From Dehalococcoidia bacterium (lineage in GTDB: Bacteria > Chloroflexota > Dehalococcoidia > UBA2979), in the NCBI GenBank assembly GCA_018700215.1, contig JABIST010000001.1, forward strand, positions 1-6,425: DNA of 6,425 bases, given 5' to 3'. Below the pieces are notes generated by a model, which worked only from the letters and a program-made list of their open reading frames with translations, was not told the DNA's origin and searched no databases. Made by a program: the position numbers and the translations under genes. Below are positions 1 through 5,618 of the stretch, piece by piece (the stretch's first letter is position 1; every line of letters starts with the position of its first letter).

Positions 1-1
1 C

Positions 2-601
2 GAGCAGTTCCTGGAGGCGCGGCGACAGGAAATCCTCGAGGCAGCTCGCTCCGTCTTCGTCGCTAAAGGCTGCGACGCCGCCTCCATGCAGGACATCGCG
101 AAGGCTGCCGGGGTCAGCGCCGGCAATATCTATCGCTACTTCCCCAACAAGGACGCGCTGATCGTCGCCGTCTGCGATCGTTGCGAGGCCGATCACCGCG
201 AGTCGTTCGATCAGGTCGCGGGTGAGGCCAGCTCCCCACTGCAGGCCCTCATCGCGATGGGTGACCACGCCTTCGAGACGTTCACACACGACCACATTCG
301 CGACGAAATCATGCTCACTCTGGAATCAGCGCTGGTTGCAGCGCGTCACGAACAGTTCGGTCCCATGGTGCGAGAACAGACCGCGCTCGTGCGTGATCGA
401 CTGACTGACCTCGTCTCCGCCGCCCAGGCGAACGGCGAACTCGACCCCGCCATCGAGCCGCGTGTGCTGGCCACCCTCCTGCTCTCAGTGGTGTCCGGCA
501 CCCAACTCACCTACCTGCAGGTCGGCGGCGATGTGAAGACAGACGCCGTCTGGGAACTACTGCAGCGCATGGTCTATGCCCTGGCCCCCGCCGCCGAGTA
601 G
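2..601 (+). CDS. TetR/AcrR-family transcriptional repressor (5' end outside window)
   Basis: A one-component DNA-binding regulator whose C-terminal half would bind a small ligand that releases it from its operator. The frame is open from base 2, and 199 residues are visible before the TAG stop. Since TetR proteins usually have about 190-215 residues, only a few N-terminal residues are missing. An internal ATG at 86 would delete helix 1 of the DNA-binding domain, so it is not the true start. The visible N-terminus has the TetR signature: a first helix (EILEAARSVFVAKG), then SMQDIAKAAGVSAGNIYRYF and PNKDALI, which is the helix-turn-helix with its recognition helix. The remainder is helical and poorly conserved, as expected for the ligand domain; ligand and targets cannot be told. 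The next gene starts 61 bases downstream on the same strand, so co-transcription is possible. Family call is firm; its regulon is unknown. Confidence 0.93.
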   Translation, partial: EQFLEARRQEILEAARSVFVAKGCDAASMQDIAKAAGVSAGNIYRYFPNKDALIVAVCDRCEADHRESFDQVAGEASSPLQALIAMGDHAFETFTHDHIRDEIMLTLESALVAARHEQFGPMVREQTALVRDRLTDLVSAAQANGELDPAIEPRVLATLLLSVVSGTQLTYLQVGGDVKTDAVWELLQRMVYALAPAAE

Positions 602-662
602 TACACCCACTTCCGATTCCCCGGCTCCGGAGCGATGATGCTTCTGAGGTGGTGCGCATCCA

Positions 663-1049
663 ATGACCCTGACAATCGTCGATGCAATGAACGTGATCGG
701 CTCGCGCCCGCAGACGCGCTGGTGGCGAAATCGAGACCAGGCGATGCGCAACTTCATCGAAGACCTCACTGAGTGGGGCACTGCTCAACTTGAGGCAGGC
801 GACGATGTGCTTATCGTCTTCGATGGAGATCCCGTGAGCGGCCTCGATGACGCGCCGCTGCCGCTGATCTTCGCGGAGCGCCCCGGCCCCGACGGTGCCG
901 ATGACTTGATCGTCGAAATCGTCGAGGATGACGAGGACCCAGAAACGATCGTGGTGATCACCTCGGATGCCGGGCTACGCGGCCGGCTGGCGAACCTCGG
1001 TGCGCGCGTCGACGGCGTCTCCACGCTGCTGCGCCAGATCCCGCGCTAG
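663..1049 (+). CDS. NYN-domain (PIN-like) putative ribonuclease, YacP-like
   Basis: A 128-residue cytoplasmic protein that looks like a complete single NYN domain, the PIN-like fold of metal-dependent RNA nucleases that includes YacP/Rae1. The first strand carries IVDAMNVIGSRP (D7, N10), then VFDG (D54), an acidic GADDLIVEIVEDDED stretch (D80, D81) and VVITSDAGLRGRLANLGARV (D102). These match the scattered acidic residues that bind Mg/Mn in PIN-like nucleases. The C-terminus (GVSTLLRQIPR) is a short basic tail. No signal peptide or membrane segment is seen. The ATG at 663 is supported by GAGGTGG at 646-652, ten bases upstream. Family knowledge suggests RNA cleavage, but the substrate is unknown. 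It could form a unit with the TetR gene before it, or be independent; no strong promoter is visible in the 61-base gap. The acidic sites make an active enzyme likely. Confidence 0.82.
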   Translation: MTLTIVDAMNVIGSRPQTRWWRNRDQAMRNFIEDLTEWGTAQLEAGDDVLIVFDGDPVSGLDDAPLPLIFAERPGPDGADDLIVEIVEDDEDPETIVVITSDAGLRGRLANLGARVDGVSTLLRQIPR

Positions 1050-1127
1050 CGGACACCCACCTCGAACGGTCAGCACGTTCACGTGCCGGGACGCCAACTG
1101 GCCGCACACCCGACCCCTGTTGCCGGA

Positions 1128-1133
1128 TATGAT
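1128..1133 (+). promoter_or_regulatory. Possible -10 element (TATGAT) before the serine hydrolase gene
   Basis: TATGAT differs from the TATAAT consensus at one base and stands out in GC-rich surroundings. No good -35 hexamer lies 16-18 bases upstream, so this is only a candidate. A start about seven bases downstream would fall near 1140, giving a short leader of about 18 bases that still holds the Shine-Dalgarno. Confidence 0.25.
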
Positions 1134-1137
1134 GCCC

Positions 1138-1152
1138 CCTCCAGTGGAGGAG
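1138..1152 (+). promoter_or_regulatory. Strong Shine-Dalgarno inside a small hairpin (CCTCC-AGT-GGAGG)
   Basis: GGAGGAG at 1146-1152 is a near-perfect ribosome binding site, five bases before the ATG at 1158, and decides the start of the serine hydrolase. The five bases at 1138-1142 (CCTCC) are its exact complement, with a three-base loop AGT. Thus in a long transcript the site could be folded shut, while a transcript starting near 1140 would lack most of the 5' arm. The pairing is seen; a regulatory effect is inferred. Confidence 0.5.
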
Positions 1153-1157
1153 ACCAG

Positions 1158-2345
1158 ATGACCACCCCAGCCCAGTTCGAAATCCAGGGCACGACCGACC
1201 AACGCTTCGAGGGCGTACGCGAGGCCTTCGCCGCCAACTTCGCCGAGCACCGCGAGGTCGGCGCCTCCCTCGCAGTCTTCGTCGATGGCCAACCCGTCGT
1301 CGACCTCTGGGGCGGCCGGATGCACCCCGATGCCGATACGCCCTGGGAGCAGGACACGCTCGTCAACTGCTGGTCGATGACCAAAGGCATGGTCGCTACC
1401 TGCGCCCACATCCTCGCCGACCGAGGGCTGCTCGAGTACGACGCGCCCGTCGCCCAGTACTGGCCTGAGTTCGGGAAGCTCGGCAAGGAATCGATTCCCG
1501 TCCGCTGGCTGCTCTCGCACCAGGCCGGCCTCGTCGCCGTCGACCCGCCGCTCCAGCCCCGCGCCCACGAGGACTGGCAGACGATGATCCACGCGCTCGA
1601 GGAGACCACCCCGCAGTGGGAGCCCGGCACCAGTAACGGCTACCACATGGTCACCTTCGGCTGGCTCGTCGGCGAAGTCATTCACCGCATCACCGGCAAG
1701 ATGCCCGGTGCCTTCTTCCGCGACGAAGTCGCTGGCCCGCTCGGTGCCGACTTCTTCATCGGCACCCCGGCCTCCGAGGATCACCGCATCGCCACCATCC
1801 TCCAGCCGATGCCCAACGAAATTTTCATGCGCAGCCCCGCCCCGGACGCTCCAGTGAATCCGCTACTCGAGCGATCCTTGATGCACGACAGCCAGCTCGT
1901 CGCTGCCCCCAACAGCCGAGGCTGGCGCGGCGCGGAGATCCCCGGCGGCAACGGCCACGGCAACGCCCGCAGCGTCGCGAAGGTCTATAGCGCTCTCGCG
2001 CAGGGTGGCTCCGCGGACGGCGTTCGTCTGATGAGCCCAGAGCGCATCGACATCGCTCGCGAGGTCCAGGTCGACTCTCCCGATGAGGTGCTCACCATGC
2101 GCACCCGCCGCTCGCTCGGCTACATGCACCCGGTTCCCGGCACCGGCGACCGACGTGGTCCGCAGTCCTTCGGGCACGGCGGCGCCGGCGGCTCGGTCGG
2201 GTTCGCCGACCCCGAGCACCGCATCGGCTTCGGCTACGCGATGTCCCAGATGTGGGCGGGCGACTTCGGCACCGCTGATCCGCGCTCGCAACTGCTTGCC
2301 GCTGCCGTCTACGAAGCGCTCAGCATCGAGACCGGCAACGACTAA
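1158..2345 (+). CDS. Serine hydrolase, beta-lactamase/class C-like (esterase EstB type)
   Basis: A 395-residue serine-dependent hydrolase of the beta-lactamase fold (Pfam Beta-lactamase, COG1680). Members of this group are mostly esterases, lipid or lactone hydrolases and peptidases rather than antibiotic-resistance enzymes. The nucleophile motif SxxK is S73-M-T-K76, preceded by LVNCW. Y162, in PGTSNGYHMVTFGWLVGEVI, fits the second catalytic motif's tyrosine. H340 in FGHGGAGG takes the place of the KTG triad, as in EstB-like enzymes. No signal peptide is seen, so it is probably cytoplasmic, which argues against a true beta-lactamase. The ATG at 1158 is chosen over the in-frame ATG at 1083 because GGAGGAG precedes it, and because the extra 25 residues are low-complexity and lie upstream of the conserved part. 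It converges on the amidohydrolase gene, with stops 18 bases apart and no U-tract terminator. Substrate unknown. Confidence 0.9.
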   Translation: MTTPAQFEIQGTTDQRFEGVREAFAANFAEHREVGASLAVFVDGQPVVDLWGGRMHPDADTPWEQDTLVNCWSMTKGMVATCAHILADRGLLEYDAPVAQYWPEFGKLGKESIPVRWLLSHQAGLVAVDPPLQPRAHEDWQTMIHALEETTPQWEPGTSNGYHMVTFGWLVGEVIHRITGKMPGAFFRDEVAGPLGADFFIGTPASEDHRIATILQPMPNEIFMRSPAPDAPVNPLLERSLMHDSQLVAAPNSRGWRGAEIPGGNGHGNARSVAKVYSALAQGGSADGVRLMSPERIDIAREVQVDSPDEVLTMRTRRSLGYMHPVPGTGDRRGPQSFGHGGAGGSVGFADPEHRIGFGYAMSQMWAGDFGTADPRSQLLAAAVYEALSIETGND

Positions 2346-2363
2346 CTCCCCCGGGGCCAGCTC

Positions 2364-3362
2364 CTAGTAACGGTCCATGCGGTACACCCGCTGGGCCGTG
2401 TCATGGAACATCGCGGCCCGTTCGTCGAATGAGAAGCCGGCGCTCAGCTTCTTGAACTGGTTCCAGAGCACCGTGTAGCTGCACGACGCGCGGTCCACCG
2501 GGAAGTTGCTCTCGAACATGCAGCGCTCCGGACCGAACACCTCGATCGTGTGCTCGTACCAGCGACGGTTCACCTCGAGCAGTTCGTCCGAAGTTGGTGG
2601 CCGCGCCCGGTCCTCCCACCCGAAGCCATTCACCGGCATCTGGATGCCGCCCACCTTCGCCACCACATTCGGACAGTCCGCCAGCTTCGTCACCGTCCGA
2701 CGCCACTCGTTGAACACATCGTTGTGACGACCGGCATAGGGCCCCAGGCCCAGCGGCCCACCCAGGTGATTGAAGACAATCGTCGTCTCCGGAAACGCCT
2801 GCGCCAGGTCGGTCAGCTCCGCGATCTGTGGGTGGTAGACCCAGCCCTCAAACGTCATGTCGTAGTCGGCCAACCGCGCATACCCCTCGCGAAACTTCGA
2901 GTCGAGCAGCAGGTGTGGCGGCTCAGCCGAGGGGCGTTGCAGCGCCGCCGGATCCGCCCACGCCGCGCGATGGCGGATGCCTCGGAATCGGGCGCTCGCG
3001 GCCTGATGCGCCTCAAGTACCGGCGCCACCGCATCGCCCAGCCTCAGGTCCGCGCTGCCAACAATCGCCGCGGCCGCGCGCAACTCGCCGTGCTTCCCGG
3101 TCGCGCTCTCGTTTGCAATCGCCTCCACGAAGTCCGTCTCGCCAACAACCCGCAGCTCCTCCGGCCCATCCTCGCGATACGCGGAGGAACACTCGATGAA
3201 GACCGTCTGGCGAATGTTGTGCCCGGCCGTGTCGGCGACCAGCTCATCCAGCACATAGCGCCAGCTCGGACGCTCCCAGAAGTGGTGATGCGGATCGATG
3301 ATCGGCAGCTCGGGTTCAAGCGGAGTCTCCTCGGTCAGGGCCAGCCAGTCATCCGAAACCAT
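2364..3362 (-). CDS. TIM-barrel amidohydrolase (Amidohydro_2, COG3618 type)
   Basis: A 332-residue predicted metal-dependent hydrolase of the amidohydrolase superfamily, in the branch with L-fuconolactonase and 2-pyrone-4,6-dicarboxylate lactonase (LigI). Members open lactones or cleave C-N or C-C bonds of organic acids. Visible motifs: strand 1 IIDPHHHFW (H25-H27), YHPQ (H177), FNHLGGPLG (H199) and, near the end, CMFESNFPVD. In the usual motif (GSDWP) the Asp is the catalytic base; here that column is N286, with D290 four residues on. No signal peptide. The start at 3362 is supported by GAGAGG six bases upstream on the - strand. It lies 54 bases downstream of the CoA-transferase on the same strand, so the two probably share a transcript and pathway. 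The gap holds an inverted repeat that may set its expression. Family is firm; substrate is not known, and a lactone or carboxylate ester is a guess. Confidence 0.9.
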   Translation of the reverse strand: MVSDDWLALTEETPLEPELPIIDPHHHFWERPSWRYVLDELVADTAGHNIRQTVFIECSSAYREDGPEELRVVGETDFVEAIANESATGKHGELRAAAAIVGSADLRLGDAVAPVLEAHQAASARFRGIRHRAAWADPAALQRPSAEPPHLLLDSKFREGYARLADYDMTFEGWVYHPQIAELTDLAQAFPETTIVFNHLGGPLGLGPYAGRHNDVFNEWRRTVTKLADCPNVVAKVGGIQMPVNGFGWEDRARPPTSDELLEVNRRWYEHTIEVFGPERCMFESNFPVDRASCSYTVLWNQFKKLSAGFSFDERAAMFHDTAQRVYRMDRY

Positions 3363-3376
3363 CGTGCGCCTCTCGC

Positions 3377-3404
3377 TGCGGCCAAATCATAACGCGTGGC
3401 CGCA
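3377..3404. repeat. Inverted repeat TGCGGCCA-N12-TGGCCGCA in the CoA-transferase/amidohydrolase gap
   Basis: Two 8-bp arms (3377-3384 and 3397-3404) are exact reverse complements around a 12-base AT-richer centre. On the - strand the centre contains TATGAT, a near-consensus -10 sequence, but no convincing -35 lies upstream. The 3' arm, reading with the genes, ends two bases before the amidohydrolase Shine-Dalgarno. No run of T follows on either strand, so it is not a classical terminator. It may be an operator around an internal promoter, or an intercistronic hairpin that tunes translation or mRNA stability. Confidence 0.6.
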
Positions 3405-3416
3405 ATGCGGTCGGAG

Positions 3417-4694
3417 CTAAGCGATCGCACCGGCCTCTCGCAGCGCCGCAATCTCATCGGTGCCGTACCCCGCCTCGCCCAGGATCGCATCCGTGTCCCG
3501 CCCCAGCACTGGCGATGGCCCCTGCGCCGCCAGCGGCGACTCGCTCATCTTCAGCACCGGTCCCACCTGTCGCTGCGGCCCGCTCAGCTCGTGCTCCAGG
3601 TTCACCACGCCGCCGTTTGCGTTGACCTGCTCGTCGTCAATCATGTCCTCGGGGAACTTCAGCGAACCGTTTGGCACACCGGCCCCCGTCAAGATCTCAC
3701 TCCACTCCGCAGTGGTCTTCGAGCGCACATGCTCCTCAATGCCCGCCACCTGCTGCAGCGCGTTCGCCGCCCAGGCTTCGTCCAGCGGATTGAACTCCGG
3801 GTCCGCCATTCCCATGAAATCGGTGTCCAGCGCGCCGCGCACCTTCGCCCACAACGTCGGCGAGAGCGCACCAATCGCAATCGCCCCATCCTTCGTGCTG
3901 TACGCGCGGTAATAAATGTTCCCCGCACCCAGCGTCGCCATCGGATTGTGCGCCGCCAGCAGCTCCGGGTAGCTCGCACCTTCATCCTGCAGCTGGTGAA
4001 CGCGCGCCATCTTCGCGTACTTCATCTCGTCCGCCGCCGGCAAATCCATCACCCCGCTGCCCTGGAACGCGATCGCCGTCTGCAGCAACGTGCTCTCAAT
4101 CATCTGCCCCTTGCCCGTCCGCTCCCGATGGTAGAGCGCGGCACAGACGCCCCACGCGATCGCCAGTCCTGTGCCGTAGTCCGCAATAGCGGTGGAACGG
4201 ATGATCTCCGGCGTACCCGTCTCCGGCTTCGCCTTGCCCTCGCCCACCATCAGGCCAGAAATCGCCTGCGCAATGATGTCGTACCCCGGACTGTTCGCCA
4301 GCGGACCTTGCCGCCCGAATGCCGTGTTGTCCACGTAGATAATGTCTTCGCGAATTGCCCGCAGCGTCTCGTAGTCGATCCCCAGCTTCACCGGCACATC
4401 AGGTCGGTAGTTGATCACCACCACATCGATGCTCGGAATCAGCTTGTGCACAATCGCCTGAGCTTCCGGGTTCTGCAGCGCCAGCACCAGCGAACGCTTC
4501 CCCCGGTTCAGCGACTGAAACACCTTCGATTCGCCCGGCATGAACTGCGAGAACAGCCGCCACGGCTCCCCCTCCGGTGGCTCAACCTTGATCACCTCGG
4601 CGCCCATGTCCGCCAGATTCTGGCAGCCAAACGGTCCCGCGATGATCTGCGTGAATTCGAGGACTCGAATGCCGTCGAGCGGTCCGGATGCCAT
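3417..4694 (-). CDS. Family III (CaiB/BaiF) CoA-transferase
   Basis: A 425-residue cytoplasmic enzyme that moves CoA from one acyl-CoA to another carboxylic acid, as formyl-CoA, crotonobetaine or succinyl-CoA-dependent transferases do. The N-terminus LDGIRVLEFTQIIAGPFGCQNLADMGAEVIKVE is the canonical opening of the family, followed by FQSLNRGKRSLVL, PSIDVVVINYRPDV, PGYDIIAQAISGLM and RTGKGQMIESTLL. D172 in IADYGTG aligns with the catalytic Asp (Asp169 of Frc) that forms the acyl-anhydride intermediate. Length fits the family (about 380-440). The start at 4694 has a G-rich stretch (AGGGGGTAGG) directly upstream as a probable ribosome site. It is first in a unit with the amidohydrolase and is transcribed divergently from arsR, 132-138 bases away. 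A likely picture is an activation step for a carboxylic acid whose ring or ester is handled by the amidohydrolase. The acid is unknown. Confidence 0.93.
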   Translation of the reverse strand: MASGPLDGIRVLEFTQIIAGPFGCQNLADMGAEVIKVEPPEGEPWRLFSQFMPGESKVFQSLNRGKRSLVLALQNPEAQAIVHKLIPSIDVVVINYRPDVPVKLGIDYETLRAIREDIIYVDNTAFGRQGPLANSPGYDIIAQAISGLMVGEGKAKPETGTPEIIRSTAIADYGTGLAIAWGVCAALYHRERTGKGQMIESTLLQTAIAFQGSGVMDLPAADEMKYAKMARVHQLQDEGASYPELLAAHNPMATLGAGNIYYRAYSTKDGAIAIGALSPTLWAKVRGALDTDFMGMADPEFNPLDEAWAANALQQVAGIEEHVRSKTTAEWSEILTGAGVPNGSLKFPEDMIDDEQVNANGGVVNLEHELSGPQRQVGPVLKMSESPLAAQGPSPVLGRDTDAILGEAGYGTDEIAALREAGAIA

Positions 4695-4733
4695 GGCCTA
4701 CCCCCTACATGCTGTCTGTATGTCGCCGGCGCG

Positions 4734-4739
4734 ATGATA
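4734..4739 (-). promoter_or_regulatory. Possible -10 element (TATCAT) of the CoA-transferase unit
   Basis: Reading the - strand, TATCAT matches five of six consensus bases and lies about 40 bases before the CoA-transferase start. No convincing -35 is found at the usual distance. If real, the 4767-4784 palindrome is centred near -48 relative to the start. Confidence 0.25.
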
Positions 4740-4766
4740 GCGAACAGGCGAGGCCAACGAAGTCCA

Positions 4767-4784
4767 TCAACACAAAGGTGTTGA
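4767..4784. repeat. 18-bp palindrome TCAACAC-AAAG-GTGTTGA, candidate operator
   Basis: Seven-base arms are perfect reverse complements around a four-base centre, in the divergent intergenic region. Neither strand shows a following T-run, so it is not a terminator. It differs in sequence from the arsR operator candidate 37 bp away (centre to centre), so a different protein is suggested. From its position it could serve either divergent promoter. The palindrome is seen; the role is inferred. Confidence 0.5.
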
Positions 4785-4795
4785 AGACGGCTCTA

Positions 4796-4825
4796 TTGAC
4801 GAATATCGTTATATAGCGATAGAGT
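4796..4825 (+). promoter_or_regulatory. arsR promoter, sigma-70 type
   Basis: TTGACG (4796-4801) fits the -35 consensus at five of six bases, and TAGAGT (4820-4825) the TANNNT -10, with an 18-base spacer. The -10 ends seven bases before the ATG at 4833, so transcription should begin at or next to that ATG. No Shine-Dalgarno sequence lies before it. This points to a leaderless arsR mRNA, or one with a leader of only a few bases. Confidence 0.6.
4804..4821. promoter_or_regulatory. Candidate ArsR operator, 18-bp near-palindrome
   Basis: TATCGTTATATAGCGATA pairs at eight of nine positions about its centre; only the T/G pair at 4809/4816 breaks it. It occupies the spacer between -35 and -10 and touches the -10, where a bound dimer would block RNA polymerase. 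The AT-rich centre flanked by TATCG and CGATA arms is the kind of site a winged-helix dimer binds. Autoregulation by the ArsR-family protein encoded immediately downstream is the simplest reading; it is inferred, not shown. Confidence 0.6.
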
Positions 4826-4832
4826 AATGCTC

Positions 4833-5183
4833 ATGAGTGACACAACAGCTGACCACCTCCTCATCTCGGACGCGCTGCTGGAACGAGTCGCGCAACGCTT
4901 CCGGGTGATGGGCGATGCCAGCCGGCTCGCAATCCTCCGGCTGCTCTCCGCTCGTGGCGAGCTGAGCGTGGGCGAGATCGTCAGCGAACTCGACATGAGC
5001 CAGGCGAACGCCAGCAAACACCTGCGCCTGCTGCTCGACGCCGGCGTGGTATCGCGACGTGCCCAGGGCACCAGCGGCTTCTACAACGTCGTCGACTCAA
5101 CCATCGAGCGTCTCTGCTCAATCGTCTGTGACCGCATCGAAGAGCAGGTCGAACTCGAACATCGGGCGCTGACCCAGACCTAG
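4833..5183 (+). CDS. ArsR-family winged-helix regulator, probable sulfur-species sensor
   Basis: A 116-residue repressor that as a dimer should bind and silence its own promoter until an inducer alters it. It has the complete ArsR fold: ERVAQRFRVMGDASRLAILRLL, then SVGEIVSELDMSQANASKHLRLLLDAGVV with the recognition helix, and a beta wing ending RRAQGTSGFYNVV. The arsenic/cadmium ELCVCDL box is absent. The only cysteines are C95 and C99 in the last helix (LCSIVC), a CX3C pair that could form a disulfide or polysulfide, or bind metal. BigR/SqrR sensors use one early and one late cysteine, so this is a variant. The rhodanese and MBL genes that follow make sulfide/persulfide the favoured signal. 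The ATG at 4833 is preferred because of the leaderless promoter; an in-frame ATG at 4827 adds two residues and cannot be excluded. Confidence 0.88.
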   Translation: MSDTTADHLLISDALLERVAQRFRVMGDASRLAILRLLSARGELSVGEIVSELDMSQANASKHLRLLLDAGVVSRRAQGTSGFYNVVDSTIERLCSIVCDRIEEQVELEHRALTQT

Positions 5184-5274
5184 CCCCACCAGAAACAAAT
5201 CTGATCCACCGATCTCAGCGGAGCGATTCGCTGGTTCGGGTTCCATCGAAAACATCGACAACGAGGAGTGCACA
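5184..5274 (+). other. arsR-rhodanese intergenic spacer (91 bases) with weak inverted repeats
   Basis: No tRNA, terminator or clear promoter is seen. CAGCG at 5216-5220 can pair with CGCTG at 5229-5233, and AGCGA-T-TCGCT (5222-5232) competes with it. The arms are only five bases and no T-run follows, so at most this is a minor intercistronic hairpin. The arsR operator sequence does not recur here, which favours one transcript from the arsR promoter. Confidence 0.35.
5263..5268 (+). promoter_or_regulatory. Shine-Dalgarno GAGGAG fixing a GTG start
   Basis: GAGGAG lies six bases before GTG at 5275. There is no ATG nearby in frame, and the GTG gives a protein whose N-terminus fits a rhodanese, so the rare start is well supported. 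Confidence 0.7.
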
Positions 5275-5598
5275 GTGCCCCAACCCATCCAGATCACCGA
5301 ACTGCCCGTCCAAGACGCACACAACCTGGCGTCCACTGGTGCCGGCACCCTGATCGACATCCGCGAGCCGTTCGAGTGGGAGTCCGGCTCCGCCGCCGGC
5401 GCGCAGCGCATCCAGATGTCCACGCTGCCAGCGCGCTACTTCGAGCTCCCGAAGGATCAGCCGGTGCTGCTGATCTGCGCCAGCGGCAACCGCAGCCGGA
5501 TGGCAACGCAGTTCCTCTCCGAACTCGGCTACGACGCCCGCTCGGTCAGCGGCGGAACCGCCGCCTGGGCCGCAGCACAGCTTCCAATGGACGCGTAA
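5275..5598 (+). CDS. Single-domain rhodanese (sulfurtransferase)
   Basis: A 107-residue cytoplasmic protein that carries sulfane sulfur as a cysteine persulfide and passes it to an acceptor. The domain is complete: LIDIREPFEWESGSAAGAQ (the CH2A-like region), LPKDQPVLLICASGNRSRMA and VSGGTAAWAAAQLP. The active-site loop is C68-A-S-G-N-R-S74. C68 is the nucleophile. The arginine that most rhodaneses have directly after the cysteine (CRxG) is Ala here, a variation I recall in actinobacterial rhodaneses. It starts at a GTG with GAGGAG six bases before. It follows arsR by 91 bases and precedes the MBL gene by 20, so the three are probably one operon, with the rhodanese handing persulfide to, or receiving it from, the MBL protein. 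Thiosulfate or glutathione-like persulfide as donor is inferred. Confidence 0.9.
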   Translation: MPQPIQITELPVQDAHNLASTGAGTLIDIREPFEWESGSAAGAQRIQMSTLPARYFELPKDQPVLLICASGNRSRMATQFLSELGYDARSVSGGTAAWAAAQLPMDA

Positions 5599-5618
5599 CG
5601 AGAGCCAGGGGTACCCAG

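Noticed and set aside
624..633. GCTCCGGAGC palindrome before the NYN gene as an operator
   Set aside because: Ten bases, fully GC-type and loop-free; common by chance in such GC-rich DNA.
1073..1086. GCACG-TTCA-CGTGC hairpin after the NYN stop as a terminator
   Set aside because: Only five pairs and no T-run follows; too weak to call.
1083..1157. Upstream ATG extension of the serine hydrolase by 25 residues
   Set aside because: No Shine-Dalgarno before 1083, while GGAGGAG sits five bases before 1158; the added residues show no conserved feature.
975..1784. 269-codon - strand open frame over the NYN end and the serine hydrolase
   Set aside because: Gly/Ala/Val/Asp-rich shadow translation, crossing a gene boundary and opposite the SxxK hydrolase.
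1158..2345. Antibiotic-resistance beta-lactamase
   Set aside because: No export signal and an HGG-type third motif instead of KTG; the EstB-like esterase group fits better.
2349..2356. CCCCGGGG between the convergent genes as a bidirectional terminator
   Set aside because: Palindrome without a loop and no T-run on either strand.
2550..3392. 280-codon + strand open frame opposite the amidohydrolase
   Set aside because: Basic low-complexity composition and no recognisable motif; shadow of the real - strand gene.
3396..4784. 462-codon + strand open frame opposite the CoA-transferase
   Set aside because: Very rich in Arg, His, Leu and Pro with no domain signature; it is the antisense shadow of a GC-rich gene with clear family motifs.
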